Shown here: piece after piece, positions 1 to 6,355 of the stretch
Layout of the letters: each line of letters starts with the position of its first letter
Position numbering within the stretch: position 1 is the first letter of the stretch
From: Chloroflexota bacterium
GTDB lineage: Bacteria > Chloroflexota > Dehalococcoidia > Lucifugimonadales > JAPUKM01
NCBI GenBank assembly: GCA_027295645.1
Contig: JAPUKM010000073.1
Location: 1-6,421 of the forward strand
Length of the DNA: 6,421 bases
Direction: 5' to 3'
The notes under the pieces: generated by a model
Told to the model about the DNA's origin: nothing
Database searches by the model: none
The model's input: only the letters and a program-made list of their open reading frames with translations
Made by a program: the position numbers and the translations under genes

Positions 1-686
1 GCGAGGACAACCTGGTGCTCCGAGCGGCGCGGCTGCTTCAGCAGACCGCAGGGAGCGGCAGGGGAGCATCGATAACGCTACGGAAGGGGATACCGGTGGC
101 GGCCGGACTGGGGGGTGGCAGCAGCGACGCCGCGGCCACCCTTCTTGCGCTGAACGAGCTGTGGGGTATCGGGATGTCGCCGGACGAGCTGATGGGGCTG
201 GGCGCGACGCTGGGCTCCGACGTGCCGTTCTTTCTACAGAGTAGCGGGTGTGCCCTGGCCACCGGCAGGGGTGAGAGGGTGGCTCCGCTGCCGCCCGCGC
301 GGGGCTGGTGGGCGGTGGTGCTGCGGCCAGAGGTCGCTCCGCTGGCAAACAAAACGGCGACGCTCTATTCCATGCTCGCGAAGAAGGATTTCAGCGATGG
401 GTCGCGGGTGGCGACGGTGGTGGAGCGACTCAAGGCGGGCAGGCTGGCGACAGAAGGGCTGCACAACGCCTTTGAGCGTGTCGCGGGGGTGGCGTTTCCG
501 GGGTTGGATGCGTACCGACGGGTCTTTAAAAGGGCGAAAGCGCCGTTTGCGGCCCTGGCGGGAAGCGGGCCGGCATTGTACACGCTGGTGGACTCTGCGG
601 AGCAGGGGAGGGGGATACTGGACGCGCTACGGAGAGAGGGCCACGAGGCGTGGATGGCCGCGCTCATTGAGGCGACCTCCGATTGA
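1..686 (+). CDS. ispE: 4-diphosphocytidyl-2-C-methyl-D-erythritol kinase, 5' truncated by the window edge
   Basis: IspE phosphorylates the 2-hydroxyl of CDP-methylerythritol with ATP in the cytoplasmic MEP pathway to isopentenyl diphosphate. The frame is open from base 3 to the TGA at 684-686, giving about 227 visible residues. The family is usually 280-300 aa, so roughly the first 60-80 residues, including the N-terminal substrate-binding strand, lie outside the window. The visible start reads EDNLVLRAARLL, the usual IspE helix before the ATP site, so the GTG at 15 is internal. The GHMP-kinase glycine loop P-x3-GLGGGSSDAA lies at 93-134. The GSDVPFF segment (about 213-233), with the conserved catalytic-region Asp, follows. 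The C-terminal GHMP motif AGSGPALYTL is at 558-587. Nothing in the visible part looks broken. The downstream gene has its own promoter at the ispE stop, so ispE probably belongs to an upstream unit. Family assignment is firm. Confidence 0.95.
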   Translation, partial: EDNLVLRAARLLQQTAGSGRGASITLRKGIPVAAGLGGGSSDAAATLLALNELWGIGMSPDELMGLGATLGSDVPFFLQSSGCALATGRGERVAPLPPARGWWAVVLRPEVAPLANKTATLYSMLAKKDFSDGSRVATVVERLKAGRLATEGLHNAFERVAGVAFPGLDAYRRVFKRAKAPFAALAGSGPALYTLVDSAEQGRGILDALRREGHEAWMAALIEATSD

Positions 687-712
687 CTGTACGGCGGGGG
701 CATGGCTACAAT
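683..712 (+). promoter_or_regulatory. Sigma-70-type promoter overlapping the ispE stop codon
   Basis: TTGACT at 683-688 (five of six bases of the -35 consensus) is followed by an 18-bp spacer and TACAAT at 707-712 (five of six of the -10 consensus). The -35 box contains the ispE TGA. Transcription would begin near 718-720, about 9 bases before the ATG at 728. That fits the absence of a Shine-Dalgarno there. It would drive the PHP, dinG and ogg genes independently of ispE. The match is by eye; no transcript data are available. Confidence 0.6.
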
Positions 713-727
713 GACCCAAGATCGCCC

Positions 728-1423
728 ATGCTCATAGATCTCCACGTCCATACCAGCCACGGCAGCGGCGACTCCAACCTTGGCCCCGAGGAGCTTGTGG
801 CAGAGGCGACGCGGATCGGCCTGGAGGGGGCCTGCCTCACGGAGCACAACCGGACGTGGGAACCCGAAGAGCTACGACAGTTCGCCCAGAAGCACAACCA
901 CCTTCTGCTGGTGCGGGCCATAGAGGTGGAGACCAACATGGGCCATATCACGGTGTTCGGCCTTGATCGATACGTCTCCGGGATATGGGATATCGCGGAG
1001 CTGCGGAGGGTGAGCGACGAGGCCGGCGCGTTTATGGTGGTGGCGCATCCGTTCCGGAAGCTGTTCGGGCTCCCCGGCAGCAGCGATAATCTTCTATTCA
1101 AGGGCATGGAGCATCCGCCGACAACCGCAGAGGAGGCAGGAAGGCATCCGATCTTCCAGTACGTCGATGCGATCGAGGCGAACGGGTCGGATGCGGACCG
1201 GGAGAGCGAGCTTGCCGTGGAGGTGGCCCGGCACCTTGGGAAGCCGGCGGTGGGCGGAAGCGACGTGCACTCGGTCAATGGCCTGGGTGCGTGTGTCACG
1301 GTCTTTCCCAGGCCCATCGAGTCTTCAAAAGAGTTCATGGAGGCGCTCCGTGCCGGTGGGTACTACCCGGCGGTGGGGCTGCGGACGGGGAGCCTCAGGC
1401 CTGTCGGTGCCGGCCGTCAGTAG
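728..1423 (+). CDS. PHP-domain metal-dependent phosphoesterase (COG0613-like)
   Basis: This is a 231-aa PHP-superfamily protein, a fold that uses a cluster of divalent metals to cleave phosphoesters. Relatives include the 3',5'-nucleotide phosphatases/5'-3' exoribonucleases of the TrpH/RNase AM group and PHP domains of DNA polymerases. Ligand motifs are in the expected order: HVH (His6, His8), TEH (Glu39, His40), Glu66 within AIEVE, His73 in MGHI, AHPFR (His107) and GGSDVHS (Asp179, His181). The last is followed by the short PHP-associated C-terminal segment. The ATG at 728 is preferred because it puts the first metal motif at residue 6, as in the family; the TTG at 683 would overlap the ispE stop and lie in the promoter. 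There is no Shine-Dalgarno, fitting a near-leaderless message. Only 18 bases separate it from the exonuclease-helicase gene, suggesting co-transcription and a role in nucleic-acid or nucleotide turnover. The actual substrate cannot be told from sequence. Confidence 0.88.
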   Translation: MLIDLHVHTSHGSGDSNLGPEELVAEATRIGLEGACLTEHNRTWEPEELRQFAQKHNHLLLVRAIEVETNMGHITVFGLDRYVSGIWDIAELRRVSDEAGAFMVVAHPFRKLFGLPGSSDNLLFKGMEHPPTTAEEAGRHPIFQYVDAIEANGSDADRESELAVEVARHLGKPAVGGSDVHSVNGLGACVTVFPRPIESSKEFMEALRAGGYYPAVGLRTGSLRPVGAGRQ

Positions 1424-1427
1424 CGTC

Positions 1428-1434
1428 GGAAAGG
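1428..1434 (+). promoter_or_regulatory. Ribosome binding site fixing the TTG start of dinG
   Basis: GGAAAGG lies 7 bases before the TTG at 1442. The upstream in-frame stop is the PHP gene's own TAG at 1421-1423, and no other start codon lies between. The next in-frame alternative, GTG at 1484, would leave only a few residues before the first exonuclease motif. The TTG is therefore the best start. Confidence 0.65.
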
Positions 1435-1441
1435 CGCAACC

Positions 1442-4270
1442 TTGACGCTTCTCCCAGAGACGACGACCCTGCCCCTGGACGAGGTGTACGTGGCCCTGGA
1501 CATTGAGACCACGGGCCTGAACCCCCAGCGGGACGCTATCATTGAGGTGGGGGCTGTCCGGTTCAGAGGCGGCGAGGAGCTGGATACGTTCCATACGCTG
1601 GTCAATCCCTTCGGGGCGCTGTCGGAGTTCGTTGTTGAGCTCACGGGGATCAACCAGCGAGAGGTGGACGCGGCACCGCCGTTTGGGGCTGTGGCATCCG
1701 GGCTGGCCGATTTTATTGGCGGGTCACCTGTCGTGGGACACAACGTTGCCTTCGACCTGGCCTTTCTGGCCGAGGGCGGCCTCAGCCTCACCAACATCCG
1801 CCTGGATACTCAGGATATGGCCACCGTGTTTCTTCCGGCGGCAAAACGATATGCGCTGAGTGCGCTGTCGAAGGAGTTTGGTGTTGCCCAGGAGAGTCCA
1901 CACCGTGCCCTGGCCGATGCCAGGACGTGCCATCGGGTATTCATTTCGTTGATAGAGCTGGCGCGGCAGAGTGGTCCGGGTGTTCTGGCCGGTCTTGCGG
2001 CTGTAGCGGACCGCTCGACGTGGCCGCTGCGGCATCTCCTACGGCAGTTGGCGGGGGAGGCCTCCGCAGAGGGACGGGCAGGGGAGGGTGGCGCCGATAT
2101 TCTAGGCGTTGATGCGAACGCTTTGGGACAACGCTTCGGCACGCACAAGTCCTTGCGGCCCAAGCCGGCAAGACAGCCGATAGATGAAGATGGTGTGATC
2201 GCGCTGCTTGAAGAGGGCGGGCCGCTATCGAAGGCCTTTCCCGGATACGAGCAGCGACCCCAACAGGTGGAGATGGCCCAGGGGGTCACCCGGGCGCTGA
2301 ATGGCGAACACCACCTGATGGTGGAGGCGGGAACGGGTGTTGGGAAGTCGGTGGCGTACCTCCTTCCGGCGATGCTCTTTGCGTTGAAAAATGGGAGTCG
2401 AGTGGTGATCTCGACCAACACGATCAACCTGCAGCAGCAGCTTGTGTTCAAGGACATTCCGGCGCTGATCGCCGCGGTCCGTGGGGAGGATGAGAAGGGA
2501 CCTCTGGACGGGTTGGAGTATGCCCACCTGAAGGGACGTGGGAACTACCTGTGCTTCCGTCGCTGGGCAACGCAGGCGCAGAGCCCGGGTATGACCGCCG
2601 ACGAAGCGAGGATGGTGGCGAAGACGATGGTCTGGCTGCAGGACACGGCCACCGGAGACAGGGAGGAGCTGAATATTCCCGCCCGCGATGCGTACCTGTG
2701 GGACAGGATCTCGGCACAGGGAGCCGGTGAGTGCGACGCGGGCAGGAGGGGACTCTGTTTCCTGCGGGCCGCCCACAACCGTGCCCAGGCGGCACACGTT
2801 CTGGTGGTGAACCATGCGCTTCTCCTGGCCGATCTGGCCAGGGGAGGCGGACTGCTCCCCTCCTACGACCACCTGATCGTGGACGAGGCGCACCACCTGG
2901 AGGAGGAGGCCAGCCGCCAGTTCGGCTATCAGCTCACGCCGCGAGGTATGGACGAACTCCTGGAGAGCCTCGCTCGCCTGATACGCGGTCTGAGAAGCGT
3001 ATCCAGCAGGCCCGGGAGCGACTCAAAAGGCGCTCCGCCATGGCGAGAGGATGTCGAGCGTGGCACGGCGATGCTCGACCAGCAGCTACCGAGGCTGCAG
3101 GAGGCGTGGGGACGTTTGGCCTCAGGCCTGCAGGAGTTTTTGCAGCACCACCATGAGCGTAGCAATGACCGCAGGTTGCAACTCAGGGTGACTCGGAGCT
3201 CCCGCGCGCAGCCCGGATGGTCCGATCTGGAGGTGCTGTGGGAGCGGTTCGATGAGGTGCAGGGGGAGACAATCCGCCAGGCCGAGGGGCTATCGACGAT
3301 GCTGGAGCCGGTGGACTATGCGCCTCTGGCCAGCGAGCTCACGGGGCTGCGTGGCTGGCTTGAGGAGGCGGTTGAGACGAGGGAATTGCTGACGGGCTTT
3401 GTTGTTCAACCCCAGGAGGAGACGGTCTACTGGATGGTGCTGGGCGGCCAGGAGGCGATGCCGATTCTGAGCACGGCGCCGCTGGACGTGGGGCCGATCC
3501 TGCAGGAGCGGCTCTTCTCCAAAAAGGAGAGCGTGGTGCTCACCAGCGCCACGCTGAGCGTTCAGGGCTCATTTTCCTACTTGCGAGAGCGCATAGGGCT
3601 ATCCGATACGGAAGAGCTGATGCTGGGATCGCCATTCGATTACCGGAAAGCGGCACTGGTACTCGCTCCAGGTGATATGCCAGAGCCGCTGAATAGCGGT
3701 TACCAGCAGGGGCTGGTGGATTCTTTGGTGAGGGTGGCCCGGGCGTCCGGAGGTGGAGTCCTGGGGCTGTTCACTTCACATGCGGGGCTTCAGACGACGA
3801 GGGATGCCGTCAGGGCGGCGCTTGAGGGCGAGGAGATTGAGGTGCTGAGCCAGGGGATAGACGGCCCCCCGCGGGTGGTTGTGGAGGCCGCCGCGGAGAA
3901 TCCTCATAGCGTACTCCTGGGAACGGCCAGCCTGTGGGAGGGTGTGGACCTGCCGGGGGACCTGCTCAGGGTGCTGGTGGTCGCCCGGCTCCCGTTTCCC
4001 GTTCCCACCGAGCCGCTCTTTGCCGCTCGTTCGGAGCGGTACGACGATCCGTTTACTCAGTACGCCCTGCCGCAGGCAGTACTGCGGTTCCGGCAGGGAT
4101 TCGGGCGGTTGATTCGGAGCAACTCCGACCGCGGTGTGGTGGTGGTTCTCGACAGCCGTATTGTCAACAAGAGGTACGGGGAGGTGTTCCTGAACTCGAT
4201 CCCTGATTGCACCGTTCGACGGGTCACGATTCAGGCGCTGGGAACGGAGGTGCAGGAGTGGTTGCGGTGA
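1442..4270 (+). CDS. dinG: DinG-type protein: DEDDh 3'-5' exonuclease fused to XPD-like SF2 helicase
   Basis: The protein has 942 aa, close to the length of Bacillus-type DinG. Residues about 15-175 form a DnaQ-like DEDDh exonuclease: Exo I DIETTG (Asp20, Glu22), Exo II HNVAFD (Asp105), and Exo III HRALAD (His154, Asp159). All catalytic residues are present. The helicase follows: Walker A EAGTGVGKS (Lys302), motif Ia TNTINLQQQL, DEAH box 481-484, motif III-like LTSATLS, motif V GTASLWEGVDLPG (from 827), and motif VI QGFGRLIR (885-892, Arg889 and Arg892). The iron-sulfur region holds only three cysteines (371, 431, 439) instead of the four of E. coli DinG. The family removes or unwinds branched nucleic-acid structures; in some Firmicutes the fused form acts mainly as a nuclease. 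Start is TTG 1442 (see the RBS). The gene ends in GTGA, overlapping the glycosylase start. Whether helicase activity is retained cannot be judged from sequence alone. Confidence 0.93.
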   Translation: MTLLPETTTLPLDEVYVALDIETTGLNPQRDAIIEVGAVRFRGGEELDTFHTLVNPFGALSEFVVELTGINQREVDAAPPFGAVASGLADFIGGSPVVGHNVAFDLAFLAEGGLSLTNIRLDTQDMATVFLPAAKRYALSALSKEFGVAQESPHRALADARTCHRVFISLIELARQSGPGVLAGLAAVADRSTWPLRHLLRQLAGEASAEGRAGEGGADILGVDANALGQRFGTHKSLRPKPARQPIDEDGVIALLEEGGPLSKAFPGYEQRPQQVEMAQGVTRALNGEHHLMVEAGTGVGKSVAYLLPAMLFALKNGSRVVISTNTINLQQQLVFKDIPALIAAVRGEDEKGPLDGLEYAHLKGRGNYLCFRRWATQAQSPGMTADEARMVAKTMVWLQDTATGDREELNIPARDAYLWDRISAQGAGECDAGRRGLCFLRAAHNRAQAAHVLVVNHALLLADLARGGGLLPSYDHLIVDEAHHLEEEASRQFGYQLTPRGMDELLESLARLIRGLRSVSSRPGSDSKGAPPWREDVERGTAMLDQQLPRLQEAWGRLASGLQEFLQHHHERSNDRRLQLRVTRSSRAQPGWSDLEVLWERFDEVQGETIRQAEGLSTMLEPVDYAPLASELTGLRGWLEEAVETRELLTGFVVQPQEETVYWMVLGGQEAMPILSTAPLDVGPILQERLFSKKESVVLTSATLSVQGSFSYLRERIGLSDTEELMLGSPFDYRKAALVLAPGDMPEPLNSGYQQGLVDSLVRVARASGGGVLGLFTSHAGLQTTRDAVRAALEGEEIEVLSQGIDGPPRVVVEAAAENPHSVLLGTASLWEGVDLPGDLLRVLVVARLPFPVPTEPLFAARSERYDDPFTQYALPQAVLRFRQGFGRLIRSNSDRGVVVVLDSRIVNKRYGEVFLNSIPDCTVRRVTIQALGTEVQEWLR
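4246..4258 (+). promoter_or_regulatory. Two ribosome binding sites for the glycosylase inside the dinG end
   Basis: GGAGG at 4246-4250 sits 7 bases before an in-frame GTG at 4258. AGGAG at 4254-4258 sits 8 bases before a second in-frame GTG at 4267, which overlaps the dinG TGA in a GTGA junction. Both are well spaced. The two starts differ by only three residues (VVA), so either may be used. I chose 4267 for the classic 4-base overlap typical of translational coupling. Confidence 0.55.
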
Positions 4271-5139
4271 CTCGGCAGCGGGATATCGACGTCCCGGAGC
4301 CGTTCGATCTGGCGGCGACCCTGGAGAGCGGCCAGGTGTTCCGCTGGCGGCGGGTTGATTCAGGTTGGTATGTGGGGACGGTGGGCCAGCAGCCGGTGAT
4401 GCTCAGGCAGGTGGAAGAGGGGCTCTCATACAGATGCGAAGGGGGTGCGGAGGAGGCGGTCCGGCGGGCGCTCCATGACTTCCTTCGCTTGGAGGATGAT
4501 CTGCGGGCTATCTACCGTGAGGTTGGCGATGACCCACGAGTTGCGGAGGCGATCGGCAGGTACCCGGGGCTCCGGCTGTTACGCCAGGAGCCGTGGGAGT
4601 GCCTGGTGAGCTTTGTGTGTTCGTCGGTCTCCAACATTCCGCGGATCAGCAGGACGCTGGAGGCTGTAACAAGGCGGTACGGAAAGCCGATGGACCTGGC
4701 GGGGCACACGCTGTACGCCTTCCCAGCGCCGGAGGAGCTGGCCCGCGTTGGAGAGGGAGAGCTGCGAGGGCTGGGGCTCGGATTTCGCGCACGGTACGTG
4801 GACGCGATAGCGCCGGCGCAGGCGACGGGGATAGTAGACCTGGCTGCCCTGAGACGGGCGTCCTACGAGGAGGCGAAGGCGCAGCTGATGTCGCTGCCGG
4901 GCGTCGGCGAGAAGGTGGCTGACTGTGTGCTGGTCTTTTCGCTGGACAAGCTGGAGGGATTTCCAGTGGACAGGTGGATCAGGAGGTGCCTTAAGGAGTG
5001 GTATTTCCAAGGTGGCACGATAAGCGACGCGGCGCTGCTGTCGTGGGCGCAGGCGAGATGGGGGTGGTATGCCGGCTATGTGCAGCAGTACCTGTTCCAC
5101 GATAGACGGCTGGCGGGGGCGGGAACTCCTAAGACCTAA
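4267..5139 (+). CDS. ogg: OGG1-family 8-oxoguanine DNA glycosylase/AP lyase
   Basis: This 290-aa protein strongly resembles eukaryotic OGG1. The family excises 8-oxoguanine from DNA and nicks the abasic site by beta-elimination. Residues 13-110 match the OGG N-terminal domain, with SGQVFRWR (Gly22, equivalent to human Gly42, which reads the N7-H of 8-oxoG). The helix-hairpin-helix is LPGVGEKVADC (209-220), with catalytic Lys216 (human Lys249) and Cys220 (Cys253). The general Asp is Asp235 in FPVD (Asp268); the Lys-to-Asp spacing of 19 equals the human one. Gln273 and Phe277 match Gln315 and Phe319 of the base pocket. Differences: human Asn149 is Val121, Tyr203 is Phe173 and His270 is Trp237, while Arg126 and Arg174 keep Arg154 and Arg204. 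Correspondences come from recall-based alignment. The gene is coupled to dinG and likely shares its transcript. The TTG at 4207 would overlap dinG by over 60 bases and add a non-homologous leader. Confidence 0.93.
   Translation: MTRQRDIDVPEPFDLAATLESGQVFRWRRVDSGWYVGTVGQQPVMLRQVEEGLSYRCEGGAEEAVRRALHDFLRLEDDLRAIYREVGDDPRVAEAIGRYPGLRLLRQEPWECLVSFVCSSVSNIPRISRTLEAVTRRYGKPMDLAGHTLYAFPAPEELARVGEGELRGLGLGFRARYVDAIAPAQATGIVDLAALRRASYEEAKAQLMSLPGVGEKVADCVLVFSLDKLEGFPVDRWIRRCLKEWYFQGGTISDAALLSWAQARWGWYAGYVQQYLFHDRRLAGAGTPKT
5129..5139. other. Convergent 3'-end overlap of ogg and the protease gene
   Basis: The glycosylase stops at TAA 5137-5139 on the plus strand. The protease gene stops at TAG 5131-5129 on the minus strand, so the two coding ends overlap by 11 bp. 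I see no GC-rich hairpin followed by a T-run on either strand here, so termination must occur inside the opposing gene or by another mechanism. Confidence 0.8.
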
Positions 5140-6355
5140 CGGCGAAACGGGGCAGGATATCGTCGGCGAGAGCCCTTGTGGCATCCCAGTCCTGTGGCGC
5201 TCCTTCAACGTGTACCCAAACGGCGTTGGCGCCCGAAAGGGTGATGAGGGCGACTCCCTTTACGTCCTTGCTGATGTCCGGGTTGCTGTGGAAATACTCG
5301 ATCTGGAAGCTGATGGTGGGACGGGTTTCGTAGACAAGCTGCCGAGAGGTCTCCCCCGTGATGAACCGGAACTCGTTGGCGTAGTTGGCTACGCTGGTGT
5401 GCCCTTCCGCCGACCTCACGTGGACGAAGACCCGTTGCTCCTCGACAGCATCCTCAGCCCAGTAGTCGGCGATGTCGCCGGGCAGCACCTGCCATGAAGG
5501 TGGGTGAGGAACGGAGAAGGTGTTATCAGTGGTGGTGAAGGAGGATGGCTGGAAACCGTCCAGAACGAGCTCCAACTGCCGGCGCACCGCCATTTGCTCC
5601 TCTTCAAGCCAGACGTCCGATGAGGCGGTGGCCGAAACCTTGGTGAGATAGCGCCCCAGGACGTACCAGTCCTCGACGACCCTGGTCTGGGAGTCAGAGG
5701 GGCCGTAGCGGTAGTTGAATCTGTACGCCTGGACCGGGACCTCGGGCCTGATGAAGCCGTTGCCGATGGGGCCGCTGGAGACGAGGGTAAAGTCCTGACA
5801 CTCCGGCGGCGGCGGCTCCAACCCGACACACGTGGGGGGTGGACCGGGTACGTTGGATGCAATGTAATCGCTCAGGGCGGGGTAGAGCCCCTGAGGTTGG
5901 ATCTCTTCCAGTGAGATCTGGACGATCACGGAGTGGTCTATGAAGAGCTGGGACTCCCACATGACAACGCGGCTGGTGGTCTTGTCAGTGGCAGCGAAGT
6001 CGTCCGAGTGATCGATGGTCCAGCCACGGGGGACCTGGACGGTGTACCAGTAGGCATTGCTGGTGTGCGTGGTGCTCAGTTGGCCCAAGATGAACGGTGG
6101 CGTGGTGATCTGGCTGCCGGCGATGAGGTCTGGGAGCACGGCGCTGATGGTCTCCTCGGAGACCGCGAAAGCAAGCCCCTGCGCTGAAGGTATACCAAAG
6201 GTGTTTATGCCTATAATTTCCCCTGAGGCTGTGAGCAGGGGGCCACCGCTGTTGCCCGGATTAATGGGGGCATCTGTCTGGACCACTCGGCCTTCAAACG
6301 GATGGTAGCCGCGCTGTCGGGTCGCGAGACGCCGAACGGAGATACCTACGTCCAA
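5129..6355 (-). CDS. HtrA/trypsin-like serine protease distal part with two C-terminal export-type domains, probably disrupted
   Basis: The 408 residues read from the TTG at 6355 begin just before the QTDAPINPGNSGGPL segment, the catalytic-Ser strand of HtrA/DegP-like proteases (Ser36). The GEIIGINT and GLAFAVS strands of the barrel follow. The catalytic His and Asp should lie upstream and are not visible. Instead of a PDZ domain, residues about 102-269 and 280-405 form two diverged copies of one beta-rich unit. Each opens with an aromatic-T/S-V-x2-P-x2-W signature (YTVQVPRGW, FSVPHPPSW) and ends in an aromatic beta stretch and a helix. They vaguely recall PsbP/Mog1-like folds, but I do not assign a family. 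A Pro-rich linker carries Cys176 and Cys186, a possible disulfide, which would fit an extracytoplasmic protein. An in-frame TGA lies at 6371-6373, and TTG 6355 has no good Shine-Dalgarno. So this is either a pseudogene remnant, a sequence error, or a restarted fragment. The 3' end overlaps ogg by 11 bp, convergently. Confidence 0.75.
   Translation of the reverse strand: MDVGISVRRLATRQRGYHPFEGRVVQTDAPINPGNSGGPLLTASGEIIGINTFGIPSAQGLAFAVSEETISAVLPDLIAGSQITTPPFILGQLSTTHTSNAYWYTVQVPRGWTIDHSDDFAATDKTTSRVVMWESQLFIDHSVIVQISLEEIQPQGLYPALSDYIASNVPGPPPTCVGLEPPPPECQDFTLVSSGPIGNGFIRPEVPVQAYRFNYRYGPSDSQTRVVEDWYVLGRYLTKVSATASSDVWLEEEQMAVRRQLELVLDGFQPSSFTTTDNTFSVPHPPSWQVLPGDIADYWAEDAVEEQRVFVHVRSAEGHTSVANYANEFRFITGETSRQLVYETRPTISFQIEYFHSNPDISKDVKGVALITLSGANAVWVHVEGAPQDWDATRALADDILPRFAVRS

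Noticed and set aside
15..686. GTG at 15 as the true ispE start
   Set aside because: The codons before it (EDNL) continue the conserved IspE helix and the N-terminal substrate-binding part is missing, so the gene is simply cut by the window edge.
683..727. TTG at 683 as the PHP gene start
   Set aside because: It overlaps the ispE stop and the -35 box, has no ribosome binding site, and would add 15 residues before a PHP motif that normally lies at the very N-terminus.
706..1338. 210-aa minus-strand open frame opposite the PHP gene
   Set aside because: It has Ser/Arg/Pro-rich shadow composition and no recognisable motif, and lies entirely opposite a gene with clear catalytic motifs.
1810..2896. 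Two minus-strand open frames of more than 200 aa inside dinG
   Set aside because: They are antisense shadows of a high-GC gene; the plus-strand frame carries all exonuclease and helicase motifs.
4579..5208. 209-aa minus-strand open frame opposite ogg
   Set aside because: It is opposite the catalytic core of the glycosylase and looks like no known protein.
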